A stretch of DNA of 35,071 nucleotides, from the NCBI RefSeq assembly GCF_003061025.1, contig NZ_QAIL01000050.1, positions 1 through 35,071 of the forward strand, read 5' to 3'. The notes beneath the pieces are model-generated. The model searched no databases and was not told the origin of the DNA. It saw only the letters and a list, made by a program, of their open reading frames with translations. The stretch's first letter is position 1. Every line of letters begins with the position of its first letter. Below, piece after piece: positions 1 to 7,936 of this stretch. This DNA is from Pedobacter sp. HMWF019. Its GTDB lineage: Bacteria > Bacteroidota > Bacteroidia > Sphingobacteriales > Sphingobacteriaceae. A program made the translations under genes and the position numbers.

Positions 1-177
1 GTCGAGGATGGCAACCACTCTTTGTATATAGCCTTGTTCTTTAAGTTTCCGGATTCTTTCATGTACAGTTGCAATGGATTTTTTGATTTTAAAAGCGACC
101 TCTTTATTCGTTAAGGTGGCATCTTTCTGTAAAATCCTAAGAATTTCAAGGTCCGTAGCATCAAGTTCAGTCTGCAT
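1..177 (-). CDS. Lrp/AsnC family transcriptional regulator, N-terminal part (cut by window edge)
   Basis: Reading leftward from an ATG at 177, 59 codons stay open to the window edge, so only the N-terminus is visible. It begins MQTELDATDLEILRILQ and continues through a winged helix-turn-helix of the Lrp/AsnC type (leucine-rich first helix, then TNKEVAFKIKKS and a recognition helix ending HERIRKLKEQG). The family usually has about 150-160 residues, with a C-terminal RAM ligand-binding domain that would lie off the left end. It is divergent from a cysteine synthase-like gene across 192 bases. Lrp/AsnC proteins often control a neighbouring amino-acid gene, so regulation of that enzyme is a reasonable inference. 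Family assignment is strong; the ligand and targets are unknown. Confidence 0.85.
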   Translation of the reverse strand, partial: MQTELDATDLEILRILQKDATLTNKEVAFKIKKSIATVHERIRKLKEQGYIQRVVAILD

Positions 178-369
178 TTTGATTGTTTATGAAATGTAAA
201 AATGAAAAAAAATAACTTAAAGATATAAATCTGATATGTAAAATGGAATTAATGAAAGTTTATAAGTTTTTTTCCGTAAAATTTCCGGATATAAAGCTAA
301 GTATTGTTAATATAATTTGCAATATAGAGTTTTACTGAATTATCAGACAAAAGGATAAGCGCAGTAATT

Positions 370-1422
370 ATGTCATTGGATACAAAAGAAGCAGCTTGCT
401 TAACAGAAGATTTAGAAAAGAAATTTGAGCATTTATGGCATTTGGTTGGGAACACCCCTATGCTGGAATTGAATTACAAATATCAGGGAAATACAGGGAA
501 GATCTATGTAAAGTGCGAACATTATAACCTTACAGGAAGTATAAAAGACCGTATTGCACTATTTACTTTATATAATGCTTATAAAGAATGTAAAATTAAA
601 CCTGGAGACGTCATCATTGAGGCAACCAGTGGTAATACCGGAATCGCATTTGCTGCGATTGGAAAGGCAATGGGACATCCTGTTAAGATCATTATGCCAA
701 ACTGGTTAAGCAAAGAGCGGATTGATATTATCAAAAGCCTTGGAGCGGAAGTGATTTTAATCAGTAAAGAAGAAGGTGGCTTTTTAGGAAGTATCAAATT
801 AGCAGAGTCTATGGCTCTGGAAAACAACCATACTTTTTTGCCTCGTCAGTTTGAAAATACAGACAATCCGCAAGCCCATGAGCAAACAACAGGCGTGGAA
901 ATATGGGAACAACTTAAGATGAATGATCTGGTACCTGATGCCTTTGTAGCAGGAGTAGGAACAGGTGGAACGATTATGGGTGTAGGAAGACATTTGAAAA
1001 AGCAAAATCCGTCCATCAAAATCCATCCGCTGGAACCGGCAGAATCGCCGACTTTGACTACCGGATATAAAGTAGGAAGCCATAGGATCCAGGGTATCTC
1101 TGATGAATTTATTCCAGAAATTGTAAAACTTGCTGAACTGGATGAAGTGATCCAGGCAAACGACGGGGATTCTATCTTAATGGCTCAGAAACTAGGCCGG
1201 GAACTCGGACTGGCTGTAGGAATTTCCTCAGGTGCAAATGTAATCGGGGCAATCAAATTACAGCAGCAACTAGGTTATGACAGCTGTGTGGTAACGATTT
1301 TTTCAGACAGTAATAAAAAATACCTGAGTACTGACCTCATGAGGGAAGAACCCGTTAAAGAAGGCTATCTGACACCGGATACAGAATTTATTAACTATAA
1401 CCCAATATGCCGGTTAAAATAG
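370..1422 (+). CDS. cysteine synthase-family PLP-dependent enzyme
   Basis: A fold-type II PLP enzyme of 350 residues, most likely O-acetylserine (or related) sulfhydrylase making cysteine in the cytosol. [10 protein letters not shown] opens the conserved core near residue 25. The PLP lysine is K59 in TGSIKDR. The substrate loop TSGNTG is at 86-91, and the phosphate-binding GTGGT is at 197-201. The C-terminal SSGAN and FSDSNKKYL motifs are typical of CysK/CysM proteins. A roughly 20-residue N-terminal extension precedes the core, giving a length slightly above the CysK norm. It is divergent from the Lrp/AsnC gene, a possible regulator. Other family members (cystathionine beta-synthase-like enzymes, SbnA-like diaminopropionate enzymes) share these motifs, so the exact substrate is not settled. 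Confidence 0.85.
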   Translation: MSLDTKEAACLTEDLEKKFEHLWHLVGNTPMLELNYKYQGNTGKIYVKCEHYNLTGSIKDRIALFTLYNAYKECKIKPGDVIIEATSGNTGIAFAAIGKAMGHPVKIIMPNWLSKERIDIIKSLGAEVILISKEEGGFLGSIKLAESMALENNHTFLPRQFENTDNPQAHEQTTGVEIWEQLKMNDLVPDAFVAGVGTGGTIMGVGRHLKKQNPSIKIHPLEPAESPTLTTGYKVGSHRIQGISDEFIPEIVKLAELDEVIQANDGDSILMAQKLGRELGLAVGISSGANVIGAIKLQQQLGYDSCVVTIFSDSNKKYLSTDLMREEPVKEGYLTPDTEFINYNPICRLK

Positions 1423-1469
1423 GCCATTGAACCACATATACAATCAACTTAAACTTAAACACACAAAAT

Positions 1470-1916
1470 ATGAAAAAGCTCATTTTATTTACTGCAGTGA
1501 TCTTATCAGCATTGGCAGCTCAAAGCCAGATTTTAAAACCAGTAACCTGGAGTTACGCTGCAAAAAAAACAAGCGCAACTGAAGCTACAGTTTTCATCAA
1601 AGCGACTATTGATGATGGATGGCATTTGTACTCTCAAACGGTAAAAGAAGGTGGGCCGGTTAAAACTACTTTTACATTTCCTGCATCTTCGGCTTATACT
1701 TTGGTTGGAAAAACAATTGAACCAAAATCAATCAGCAGGTATGAGGAAACGTTTAGCATGAACGTAAATTTCTTTGAAAAAAGTGTTGTTTTTCAGCAAA
1801 AGATTAAATTGAAAGGAAAGAACGCAGTGGTTAAAGGGACTGTTGAATTCATGACCTGCGACGATAAACAGTGTCTGCCACCAGAGCAGATCAATTTCAG
1901 TGTACCTGTAAAATAG
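1470..1916 (+). CDS. stand-alone DsbD N-terminal (alpha) domain protein, periplasmic
   Basis: A secreted protein of 148 residues with a signal peptide (about 1-19, ending LAAQSQ) followed by one immunoglobulin-like domain. The ending, with C130 and C135 in the MTCDDKQCLPPE segment, matches the C-terminal edge of the nDsbD fold. In E. coli DsbD this domain carries the cysteine pair that passes electrons to periplasmic thiol partners. Here the spacing is CX4C, one residue shorter than in E. coli DsbD. The gene ends seven bases before the membrane DsbD gene, so the two are almost certainly co-transcribed and work as a two-piece DsbD. Its role would be to deliver reducing power from the membrane protein to periplasmic proteins. 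Confidence 0.8.
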   Translation: MKKLILFTAVILSALAAQSQILKPVTWSYAAKKTSATEATVFIKATIDDGWHLYSQTVKEGGPVKTTFTFPASSAYTLVGKTIEPKSISRYEETFSMNVNFFEKSVVFQQKIKLKGKNAVVKGTVEFMTCDDKQCLPPEQINFSVPVK

Positions 1917-1923
1917 ACTGATA

Positions 1924-3627
1924 ATGGATGCGAAAAAAATTAAGATAAGTATGAAAATGCTTGTCTTTGGTTTCCTGCTGATCGTTTGTTTCCAGCACAC
2001 AGCATTTGCACAAGCTGCAGATACCACTTCGGCAGATGGAATTGAATTCACCGAAATTAAAGATACACAAACGGATACTCCGGTTAAGGCTGAGGCTGCT
2101 ACTGTTCAGGCTCCTGTTTCTAAAGATACAGTGGCTGCTGTTAAAACAGGCAAAAAAGCCGCTAAAGGGGAGGAACAACAATCATTATGGGGCATCTTTA
2201 TTGCAGGGTTTGTTGGTGGACTTGCCGCTTTGCTGATGCCCTGTATTTTTCCAATGCTGCCTTTAACCGTGAGCTTCTTTACTAAAGGCAGTGAGAAAGG
2301 TAAAGCCTTTGGACGTGCCGCTTTATATGGTTTTTTCATCATTATCATTTATGTGGTATTAGGGTTGCTTGTTACAGTGATATTTGGTGCTGATGCATTA
2401 AACAGTCTCTCTACCAATGGTATATTTAACTTCTTTTTCTTCCTGTTACTGGTTGCTTTCGGTGCCTCTTTTCTCGGTGCTTTCGAAATTACGCTTCCAT
2501 CATCATGGGTTAATAAAATGGATGCCAACTCAGATAAAGGGGGGATAGCGGGATTGTTCTTTATGGCAGGTACGCTTGCCCTAGTTTCTTTCTCTTGTAC
2601 AGGGCCTATTATTGGCACATTGCTGGTGCAGGCTGCTACAAGCGGAGCCCTTTTAGGTCCCGCGATTGGAATGTTTGGATTTTCTTTGGCTTTGGCTATT
2701 CCTTTTGCCTTATTTGCCTTGTTTCCATCTGCACTAAGTGCATTACCAAAGTCTGGTGGCTGGCTAAACAGTGTAAAAGTTGTCCTGGGTTTTCTGGAAC
2801 TTGCATTTGCCCTTAAATTTTTAAGCAATGTTGATCTTGCTTATCACTGGGAATGGTTCGACAGAGAGATTTTTCTTGTACTCTGGATTGTGATCTTTGG
2901 TATGATGGGATTTTACCTTCTTGGTAAACTGAAATTTTCTCATGATAGCGAGGTTAAGTATATTTCAGTTCCAAGATTAATGATGGCTATTGTGGTGTTG
3001 GGCTTTACCATTTATATGGTCCCAGGTTTATGGGGCGCACCACTTAAATCGGTATCGGCTTTTCTTCCTCCTCAACAGACACAGGATTTTGATTTGTATA
3101 CGCCTACGCTAATTCCAGGTGGCGGACAAGTAAACCATACCTCTGCAACGCCATCGTCAGGCCCCCATAAATATGCAGATATATTTCATGCGCCTTTAAA
3201 TCTGGATGCTTTCTTTGATTACAATGAGGGACTGGCTTATGCTAAAAAAGTAAACAAGCCTATACTCATCGATTTTACAGGACATGCTTGTGTAAACTGC
3301 AGGAAGATGGAAGCGAATGTATGGCCGAATCCAGAGGTGTACAAGATGATCAGCGAAGAGTATGTACTGATCCAGCTGTACGTGGATGACAAAACTGAAG
3401 TAGCTGCTTCGGATGTGGTAACCACACCTCAAGGGAGGGTATTGAATACGATAGGAAAGAAATGGAGCGATTTGCAAACATCCAAGTTTCAATCCAATTC
3501 ACAGCCTTATTATGTGCTCCTGGATTCAAAAACAGAAGCTCAGTTGGTAAAGGCCCAGGGAGCAGATTATGATGCTGCCAGTTATGCGAAGTTTTTAAAG
3601 AGTGGGCTTGATGCCTACCATAAATAA
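1924..3627 (+). CDS. DsbD-like thiol:disulfide interchange protein (membrane domain plus thioredoxin domain)
   Basis: A 567-residue protein that carries electrons from cytosolic thioredoxin across the inner membrane. A signal or first hydrophobic segment (about 10-29) is followed by an Ala/Thr/Lys-rich linker. A multi-span CcdA/DsbD membrane domain covers about 88-375, with redox cysteines C107 (LLMPCIFPM) and C225 (FSCTGPIIG). A C-terminal periplasmic thioredoxin-like domain starts near 425, with active site C456-V-N-C459 in the HACVNCRKME segment. The nDsbD domain normally at the N-terminus is missing here and is encoded by the preceding gene, so DsbD is split. A strong hairpin follows the stop. 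Likely uses are cytochrome c maturation and reduction of envelope disulfides; the partners are not visible. Confidence 0.9.
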   Translation: MDAKKIKISMKMLVFGFLLIVCFQHTAFAQAADTTSADGIEFTEIKDTQTDTPVKAEAATVQAPVSKDTVAAVKTGKKAAKGEEQQSLWGIFIAGFVGGLAALLMPCIFPMLPLTVSFFTKGSEKGKAFGRAALYGFFIIIIYVVLGLLVTVIFGADALNSLSTNGIFNFFFFLLLVAFGASFLGAFEITLPSSWVNKMDANSDKGGIAGLFFMAGTLALVSFSCTGPIIGTLLVQAATSGALLGPAIGMFGFSLALAIPFALFALFPSALSALPKSGGWLNSVKVVLGFLELAFALKFLSNVDLAYHWEWFDREIFLVLWIVIFGMMGFYLLGKLKFSHDSEVKYISVPRLMMAIVVLGFTIYMVPGLWGAPLKSVSAFLPPQQTQDFDLYTPTLIPGGGQVNHTSATPSSGPHKYADIFHAPLNLDAFFDYNEGLAYAKKVNKPILIDFTGHACVNCRKMEANVWPNPEVYKMISEEYVLIQLYVDDKTEVAASDVVTTPQGRVLNTIGKKWSDLQTSKFQSNSQPYYVLLDSKTEAQLVKAQGADYDAASYAKFLKSGLDAYHK

Positions 3628-3681
3628 AGAGATTATCTATATGGTGGATGCTAATAGATTAATTTAGGTAAATAATGATTC

Positions 3682-3709
3682 AGAAAGGCCATCAATCGAT
3701 GGCCTTTCT
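3682..3709. terminator. bidirectional hairpin terminator
   Basis: Perfect 11-base inverted repeat (AGAAAGGCCAT / ATGGCCTTTCT) with a 6-base loop. It lies between the stop of the DsbD gene and the stop of the convergent GNAT gene. T-rich on the rightward side and A-rich upstream, so it can serve both strands. Confidence 0.8.
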
Positions 3710-3711
3710 CG

Positions 3712-4233
3712 TTAATGATTCATTTTGACCAGGTAGACAGAAGAAATTGGGAGATCGTCGAATTGTATCTTGTTGTCTTGCTTTTCAAACCCATTTCTAA
3801 TAAAAAAATCAAGTAAGATATTATCCGTAAATTCATTTAACCATACTGCATCATAAGCTTTGCAGACCTGTAGACATTTTTCGTACAAAGACTCTAATAC
3901 ACCAATCTCTGCGTAAGACTGAAGGATTCCAAAGTCGGCAATTCGGATGGCTTTTTTACTTGCAACTGATGCTGGACGAAGTCCTTTTGAGGTAACCCTG
4001 GCATAGCCTGCAGGCTTTTCATCTGCATATACAATTAGCCATTGATTAGACAGGCTGTTTACTTCTTCTACAAGGACCTTTTCTGTAAAATTTTCGGAAA
4101 TATATTTTTCTAAAAGCTCTTCTTTTACCAGGCTCTGAAATTTTTCTTTAGCCAATTTCGTCCCTAGCCCCATTAAGTTTTCAATGCCATCTACCGTCGC
4201 TACTGTAAATTTTGTAATGATTTTTGCACTCAT
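3712..4233 (-). CDS. GNAT family N-acetyltransferase
   Basis: A 173-residue cytosolic protein with the GNAT fold. A beta-strand segment (WLIVYADEKPAGYARV, about 65-80) leads to a hydrophobic strand (RIADFGIL) and helix that would contain the acetyl-CoA site. A second strand (DAVWLNEF) and the typical C-terminal DFFIRNGFEK segment follow. The usual Q/RxxGxG/A pyrophosphate-binding signature is poorly kept (QSYAEIG), so cofactor use is likely but not proven. The acceptor cannot be predicted. It lies 59 bases downstream of a MocR-type regulator on the same strand, with a possible promoter of its own in that gap. It could be a resistance or small-molecule-modifying enzyme under that regulator. 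Confidence 0.75.
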   Translation of the reverse strand: MSAKIITKFTVATVDGIENLMGLGTKLAKEKFQSLVKEELLEKYISENFTEKVLVEEVNSLSNQWLIVYADEKPAGYARVTSKGLRPASVASKKAIRIADFGILQSYAEIGVLESLYEKCLQVCKAYDAVWLNEFTDNILLDFFIRNGFEKQDNKIQFDDLPISSVYLVKMNH

Positions 4234-4251
4234 GATCTTGTTCTAAGGAAG

Positions 4252-4259
4252 CAAAGGTA
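4252..4259 (-). promoter_or_regulatory. candidate -7 box for the GNAT gene
   Basis: On the minus strand this reads TACCTTTG, a full match to the Bacteroidetes -7 consensus TAnnTTTG, 18 bases before the GNAT start codon. A T-run about 20 bases further upstream (TGTTTTAG) is only a partial -33 TTTG element. It would allow the GNAT gene to be transcribed independently of the preceding MocR gene. Confidence 0.4.
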
Positions 4260-4292
4260 ATGGAGTTGTTCTTCCTAAAACAGTACACTTTA

Positions 4293-5714
4293 TTAAGGAA
4301 AATGCAGTACAGAGTGCTGTGCTATCTTTCCGGCCTGCTTGAGGGAGTCTTCCTTGCTGGCCGATAGTTTATCTGCAAAGACCAGCCTGAAAAACTGGTT
4401 GTAGGCAGTTGAAAAAGAGAAAGTAGAACCAGGTGTAAACCTAATCCCTGTCTTTTCACTTTCGTTGTAAAATCTATTCATATCCGTATAGACCGGCATC
4501 TTTACCCAAAGATTGATGCCGCCTTCAGGCATTAAAACTTGAGTGCCTTCAGGAAAATACCTTGATAAAAGCTCTACAGTATGCCGGGCATTTTTTGCAA
4601 GCTGTAACTTGAAAGACCGAATGTGACGGTCGTAGCTCTCTGAGTCCAGTAGTTTACTAATGGTTTCCTGATAAATCGGAGATACAGAACTACCCAAAGC
4701 AAATTTAACCTGCTCTGCCTTTTCAAAGAATTTTCCGGCGGAAAGCCAACCCATGCGTATTCCAGGAGCTAGTGTTTTAGAATAGGAAGAATATGTCATG
4801 ACCAGTCCGCTTTCGTCAAAGGATTTAATCGTGGAAGGTCTTAGTTTGCTGAAATTTAGGTCCCCATAAATGTCATTTTCGATCAATGGGATGCCGTAAT
4901 GAAGTGCAATGGAAAGTAGTCTCTTTTTCTGTTCATCCGAAAAAAGCAAACCAGTGGGGTTTTGAAAGTTTGGCGTAACCAGGATAGCACGAACGTTTAC
5001 CTTAGCAAAGGTATTCCACAAACTGGTAAAGTCAGGTTCTTTTCCCTGGATTAGAGGTATTTCTATTACTTTAAGTCTCAGCACCCTGATCACTTCAAGG
5101 GCAGAGAAGATGCATGGGTTTTCTACTGCGATAATGTCACCGGGTTGGCATACGGAGGATAAGGCAATATATAATGCCTGCAGTGCTCCGTCTGTTATCA
5201 GAAGTTCATCTGGATTGAATGTAGTATGGTATCTTCCTGCTCTTTTTGCAATACTGTTCCTGAGCTTTGCCGAGCCATTTGGAGGATAGTATCTTAAAAG
5301 TCCCGCGCCTTGTTCTCTAATCACTTGTTGCATGGTTCGAAGCAATAATTTTTGAGGAATAAAAAGATCGCCTGGAGCTGCAACGTTAAATTCTGTCAGG
5401 CGTTTTCCGGTATTCCGTAAAGAAGTTGTCAAATGAAGATTATGTTTAAAAACAGCATCCCTTACTGGTGGAAGTGAGGGAGGAGCAGTAGAGGTGTCCT
5501 GCTTCTCATTGACATAATATCCTGATTTGGATATACTTTTTACTATTCCTTTGATTACCAGGTATTCGTAGCCTTGTTGTACAGTACTCATACTGATTCC
5601 GTATTTTTGTCCTATTTCTCTTACAGAAGGGAGTTTGTCTCCACGCTGATATATGCCGTCGGTGATTAGTCCTTCAATTACAGATGTAAATATTTCGTAC
5701 TTATAGGATTTCAT
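4293..5714 (-). CDS. MocR-type regulator (GntR helix-turn-helix fused to class I aminotransferase)
   Basis: A 473-residue fusion. The N-terminal GntR winged helix covers about 1-70 (GDKLPSVREIGQKYGIS, then STVQQGYEYL and GIVKSISKSGYYV). A linker of about 30 residues leads to a class I aminotransferase fold from about 105. PLP-site residues are visible: N252 in QNPTG, D281 and Y283 in ENDIYG, and the Schiff-base lysine K313 in SYSKTLAPGIRMGW. MocR proteins sense PLP or amino acids bound as PLP adducts and usually act as DNA-binding regulators, not as metabolic transaminases. The gene precedes the GNAT gene on the same strand and is divergent from the ECF sigma factor across 144 bases. Either neighbour could be a target; the GNAT gene is the more usual kind. 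Confidence 0.88.
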   Translation of the reverse strand: MKSYKYEIFTSVIEGLITDGIYQRGDKLPSVREIGQKYGISMSTVQQGYEYLVIKGIVKSISKSGYYVNEKQDTSTAPPSLPPVRDAVFKHNLHLTTSLRNTGKRLTEFNVAAPGDLFIPQKLLLRTMQQVIREQGAGLLRYYPPNGSAKLRNSIAKRAGRYHTTFNPDELLITDGALQALYIALSSVCQPGDIIAVENPCIFSALEVIRVLRLKVIEIPLIQGKEPDFTSLWNTFAKVNVRAILVTPNFQNPTGLLFSDEQKKRLLSIALHYGIPLIENDIYGDLNFSKLRPSTIKSFDESGLVMTYSSYSKTLAPGIRMGWLSAGKFFEKAEQVKFALGSSVSPIYQETISKLLDSESYDRHIRSFKLQLAKNARHTVELLSRYFPEGTQVLMPEGGINLWVKMPVYTDMNRFYNESEKTGIRFTPGSTFSFSTAYNQFFRLVFADKLSASKEDSLKQAGKIAQHSVLHFP

Positions 5715-5858
5715 AAATGACCTTTACCGGATGTTAATAAGTAATTAAGGTGTGAAAGGGCAAGGTACAAATCGTAAAAGGTATTCTGATGTTGGAAGAG
5801 CAGAAATAAATATGGATATTGGACATGAATTTTCAATTTTCACATTACAGATAAAAAG

Positions 5859-6446
5859 TTGGGCTTAAAAATCATTCATGATGAAAATACACTGATTGAA
5901 AAAGTAGCAGAGGGCGATCAGCAGGCTTTTACTTTTCTTTTCAGAAAACATCATGGGATTGTGTACAGATTTGCACTTAAGCTTACCCGGTCTGAAACAC
6001 TTGCAGAAGAAGTTGTTCAGGATATATTTATGAAAATATGGCTGAAAAGAACCGAATTGTCTGGCATTGAAAATTTTGGCGCTTTTCTGAACCGGATCAC
6101 CAGGAATCATGCTTACAATCTTTTGAAACGCCTTACTATGGAGGCTATGGTAAATAAGAATCTCAAAGCAGAATTTACTGAATCTACGGAGAATACCCAG
6201 GAATCTATTGATTATAATGCCTCTGCTGAAATACTGAAAAGGGCAATTGACCTGCTGAGTCCACAACAAAAAAAGGTTTACTTTTTATGCCATGTGGAAG
6301 GGCTTAAATATGAGGAGGCAGCTAAAAAGCTCAACATTTCTGCAGGTACGGTACATTCCCATATGAAACAGGCCTTACAAAGCATCAGAACACATTTTAA
6401 AAATTCAGATGCCCTGATATTTCTGCTGTTGTATTTGTACAAATAA
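5859..6446 (+). CDS. RNA polymerase ECF sigma-70 factor (Bacteroidetes FecI-like)
   Basis: A 195-residue sigma factor. Region 2 spans about residues 15-90 (EGDQQAFTFLFRKHH, then LAEEVVQDIFMKIW). Region 4 spans about 130-185, with SPQQKKVYFLCHVEGLKYEEAA and the recognition helix GTVHSHMKQAL. Full-length homology begins right at the N-terminus. The only start in frame that keeps region 2 is a TTG at 5859; the first in-frame ATG lies inside region 2 and an in-frame stop occurs at 5826. It precedes a FecR anti-sigma gene and an STN-type SusC gene, the classic trans-envelope signalling trio. It should direct RNA polymerase to the SusC/SusD operon, and perhaps to itself, when the transporter is occupied. 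Confidence 0.9.
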   Translation: MGLKIIHDENTLIEKVAEGDQQAFTFLFRKHHGIVYRFALKLTRSETLAEEVVQDIFMKIWLKRTELSGIENFGAFLNRITRNHAYNLLKRLTMEAMVNKNLKAEFTESTENTQESIDYNASAEILKRAIDLLSPQQKKVYFLCHVEGLKYEEAAKKLNISAGTVHSHMKQALQSIRTHFKNSDALIFLLLYLYK

Positions 6447-6474
6447 TTTTTTAAAAAAAAGCATCTTTCAACTA

Positions 6475-6517
6475 CCCCGAATTTCCCTGCCAGTTGTCAA
6501 TACAATTGAACCCGGGG
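6475..6517 (+). promoter_or_regulatory. possible stem-loop in the sigma-FecR gap
   Basis: The 108-base gap between the sigma and FecR genes holds nested inverted repeats. An outer CCCCG (6475-6479) pairs with CGGGG (6513-6517). An inner stem centred on TTGT-CAAT-ACAA (6494-6505) extends by one more pair and one wobble. It lies between A/T-rich tracts. It could weaken transcription or translation into FecR, setting the sigma to anti-sigma ratio. This is inference only. Confidence 0.3.
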
Positions 6518-6554
6518 AAAAATCAATCAGATAAAGCCCTGTTTCAGAGATTTA

Positions 6555-7730
6555 ATGAGCGCAACGAGACTTAAACATTTATTTCGGTTATATACTGAGG
6601 ATTCGATGACTGAAGAAGAAACATTAGAGTTCTTTAGTTATGTTCATGATCCTGTATATGCCGGAGTAGTAAAGCAGATTCTGGGGTCAAGTATGGAAGA
6701 GGAAATTACAGGTAAGGATTTAGGTTTTCCTGTACAGGACCGCCTGCTCGCCCATATTTTCTCGCGGGATCTACCTGTAAAAAGAAAAAAATCTATATCC
6801 TGGTTAAAATATGCTGCTGCGGTTTTATTTGTCATTTCGATAGGGTCATACTTTTTCTTCAACAAGTTCCATATTCCGGATACTCAGCATCAGTACAGCA
6901 AAAATAACATCCAGCCTGGAAAAAATAAGGCCATATTAACCCTGGCAGATGGTTCCAATATTATTCTGGATGATGTCAGAGAAGGAGAGATCACCAGACA
7001 AGCTGGTTTTAGTATTTCAAAAAAGAGCAATGGTCAAGTGGTGTATACCGCCGTTCCTAATCTTTATAATGTTAAAGGTACTAATGCCATAAATACAATT
7101 TCTACACCAAGGGGCGGACAGTATCAGGTGGTACTTCCTGATGGGAGCAAGGTTTGGCTAAACGCAGCATCCAGTTTAAAATTCCCTGCTGTATTTGCTG
7201 CAGGACAACGGAAGGTGGAGTTGTCTGGAGAAGCCTATTTCGAAGTTTCTAAAGATAAAACAAGACCATTTATAGTTAATACCGGTAAACAACAGGTTGA
7301 GGTACTAGGTACCCATTTTAATATCAGTAGTTACGCTGAGGAATCCAGTACCAGGACTGACCTGTTTGAAGGAGCTGTTCGTGTAACAGTGCTTAGCGGC
7401 TCGGGGCAGAAACAGGAGGTGGTTTTAAAACCTGCTCAACGGTCCATTGTGCAGGATAATAAGATTTCTGTCCAGCCATCTGTTGAAAAAGAGGCCTTGG
7501 CGTGGAAAGAGGGGTATTTTATGTTTAATCATGAAAGCATAGAAAGCATTATGAGAAAAGTAGCCCGCTGGTATGATGTTGAGATCCTGTACAAAGGTGA
7601 TGTACAACGCGAAACCTTTATAGGCAGGGTATCTAAATACGAAAATGTTGCAGAATTACTAAAGGTTCTGGAGCGTACGGAAACCATTCATTTTAAAATT
7701 GAAGGCAGGAAGATTATCGTTTCGCCCTAA
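6555..7730 (+). CDS. FecR family anti-sigma factor
   Basis: A 391-residue inner-membrane regulator. An N-terminal cytosolic segment of about 80 residues would bind the sigma factor. One transmembrane helix lies at about 82-103 (WLKYAAAVLFVISIGSYFFF). The periplasmic FecR domain spans about 180-277, with TPRGGQYQVVLPDGSKVWLNA and the LSGEAYFEV and VLGTHFNI motifs. A DUF4974 domain closes the protein (about 320-389), ending in the FIGRVSKYENVAELL and IHFKIEGRKIIV segments. DUF4974 resembles the STN fold and is thought to contact the SusC signalling domain. The gene sits between its sigma factor and its STN-bearing SusC, so it should transmit substrate binding at the outer membrane to the sigma factor. 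Confidence 0.92.
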   Translation: MSATRLKHLFRLYTEDSMTEEETLEFFSYVHDPVYAGVVKQILGSSMEEEITGKDLGFPVQDRLLAHIFSRDLPVKRKKSISWLKYAAAVLFVISIGSYFFFNKFHIPDTQHQYSKNNIQPGKNKAILTLADGSNIILDDVREGEITRQAGFSISKKSNGQVVYTAVPNLYNVKGTNAINTISTPRGGQYQVVLPDGSKVWLNAASSLKFPAVFAAGQRKVELSGEAYFEVSKDKTRPFIVNTGKQQVEVLGTHFNISSYAEESSTRTDLFEGAVRVTVLSGSGQKQEVVLKPAQRSIVQDNKISVQPSVEKEALAWKEGYFMFNHESIESIMRKVARWYDVEILYKGDVQRETFIGRVSKYENVAELLKVLERTETIHFKIEGRKIIVSP

Positions 7731-7936
7731 GCTCTCAAATAAACCAATTGATAACCAAAAACCAACAAACATGATCAAAATGATACCTGATTAAATCCTG
7801 AAAAAAAGTATCCGACATAAAAAGGCCAGGAGTCTCTCACCACTCCCAGCCGATAGTTCGGGTACACCTGTCGTTTAGGGCAGGAAAGAAAAACTATACC
7901 AATAGATTATCAACACACCCAAACCAACGTAAAAGT
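7731..7936 (+). promoter_or_regulatory. structured leader between FecR and SusC
   Basis: This 206-base gap has no real gene. It starts with an ACCAA-rich run leading to a seven-codon open frame (ATG 7771, stop ending 7794, M-I-K-M-I-P-D). Three hairpins follow. One at 7824-7851 pairs GGC..GGAGT with ACTCC..GCC and leaves a two-base internal loop. One at 7850-7861 is CCGA-TAGT-TCGG. One at 7867-7884 is CCTGTC / GGGCAGG with one wobble. A second ACCAA-type run (CAAACCAAC) precedes the SusC start. A promoter for the cognate ECF sigma is likely to lie here but I cannot pick it out. Confidence 0.45.

Noticed and set aside
2349..2828. 159-codon open frame on the minus strand inside DsbD
   Set aside because: Antisense to a well-supported membrane protein; composition is the mirror of its hydrophobic codons and no domain is visible.
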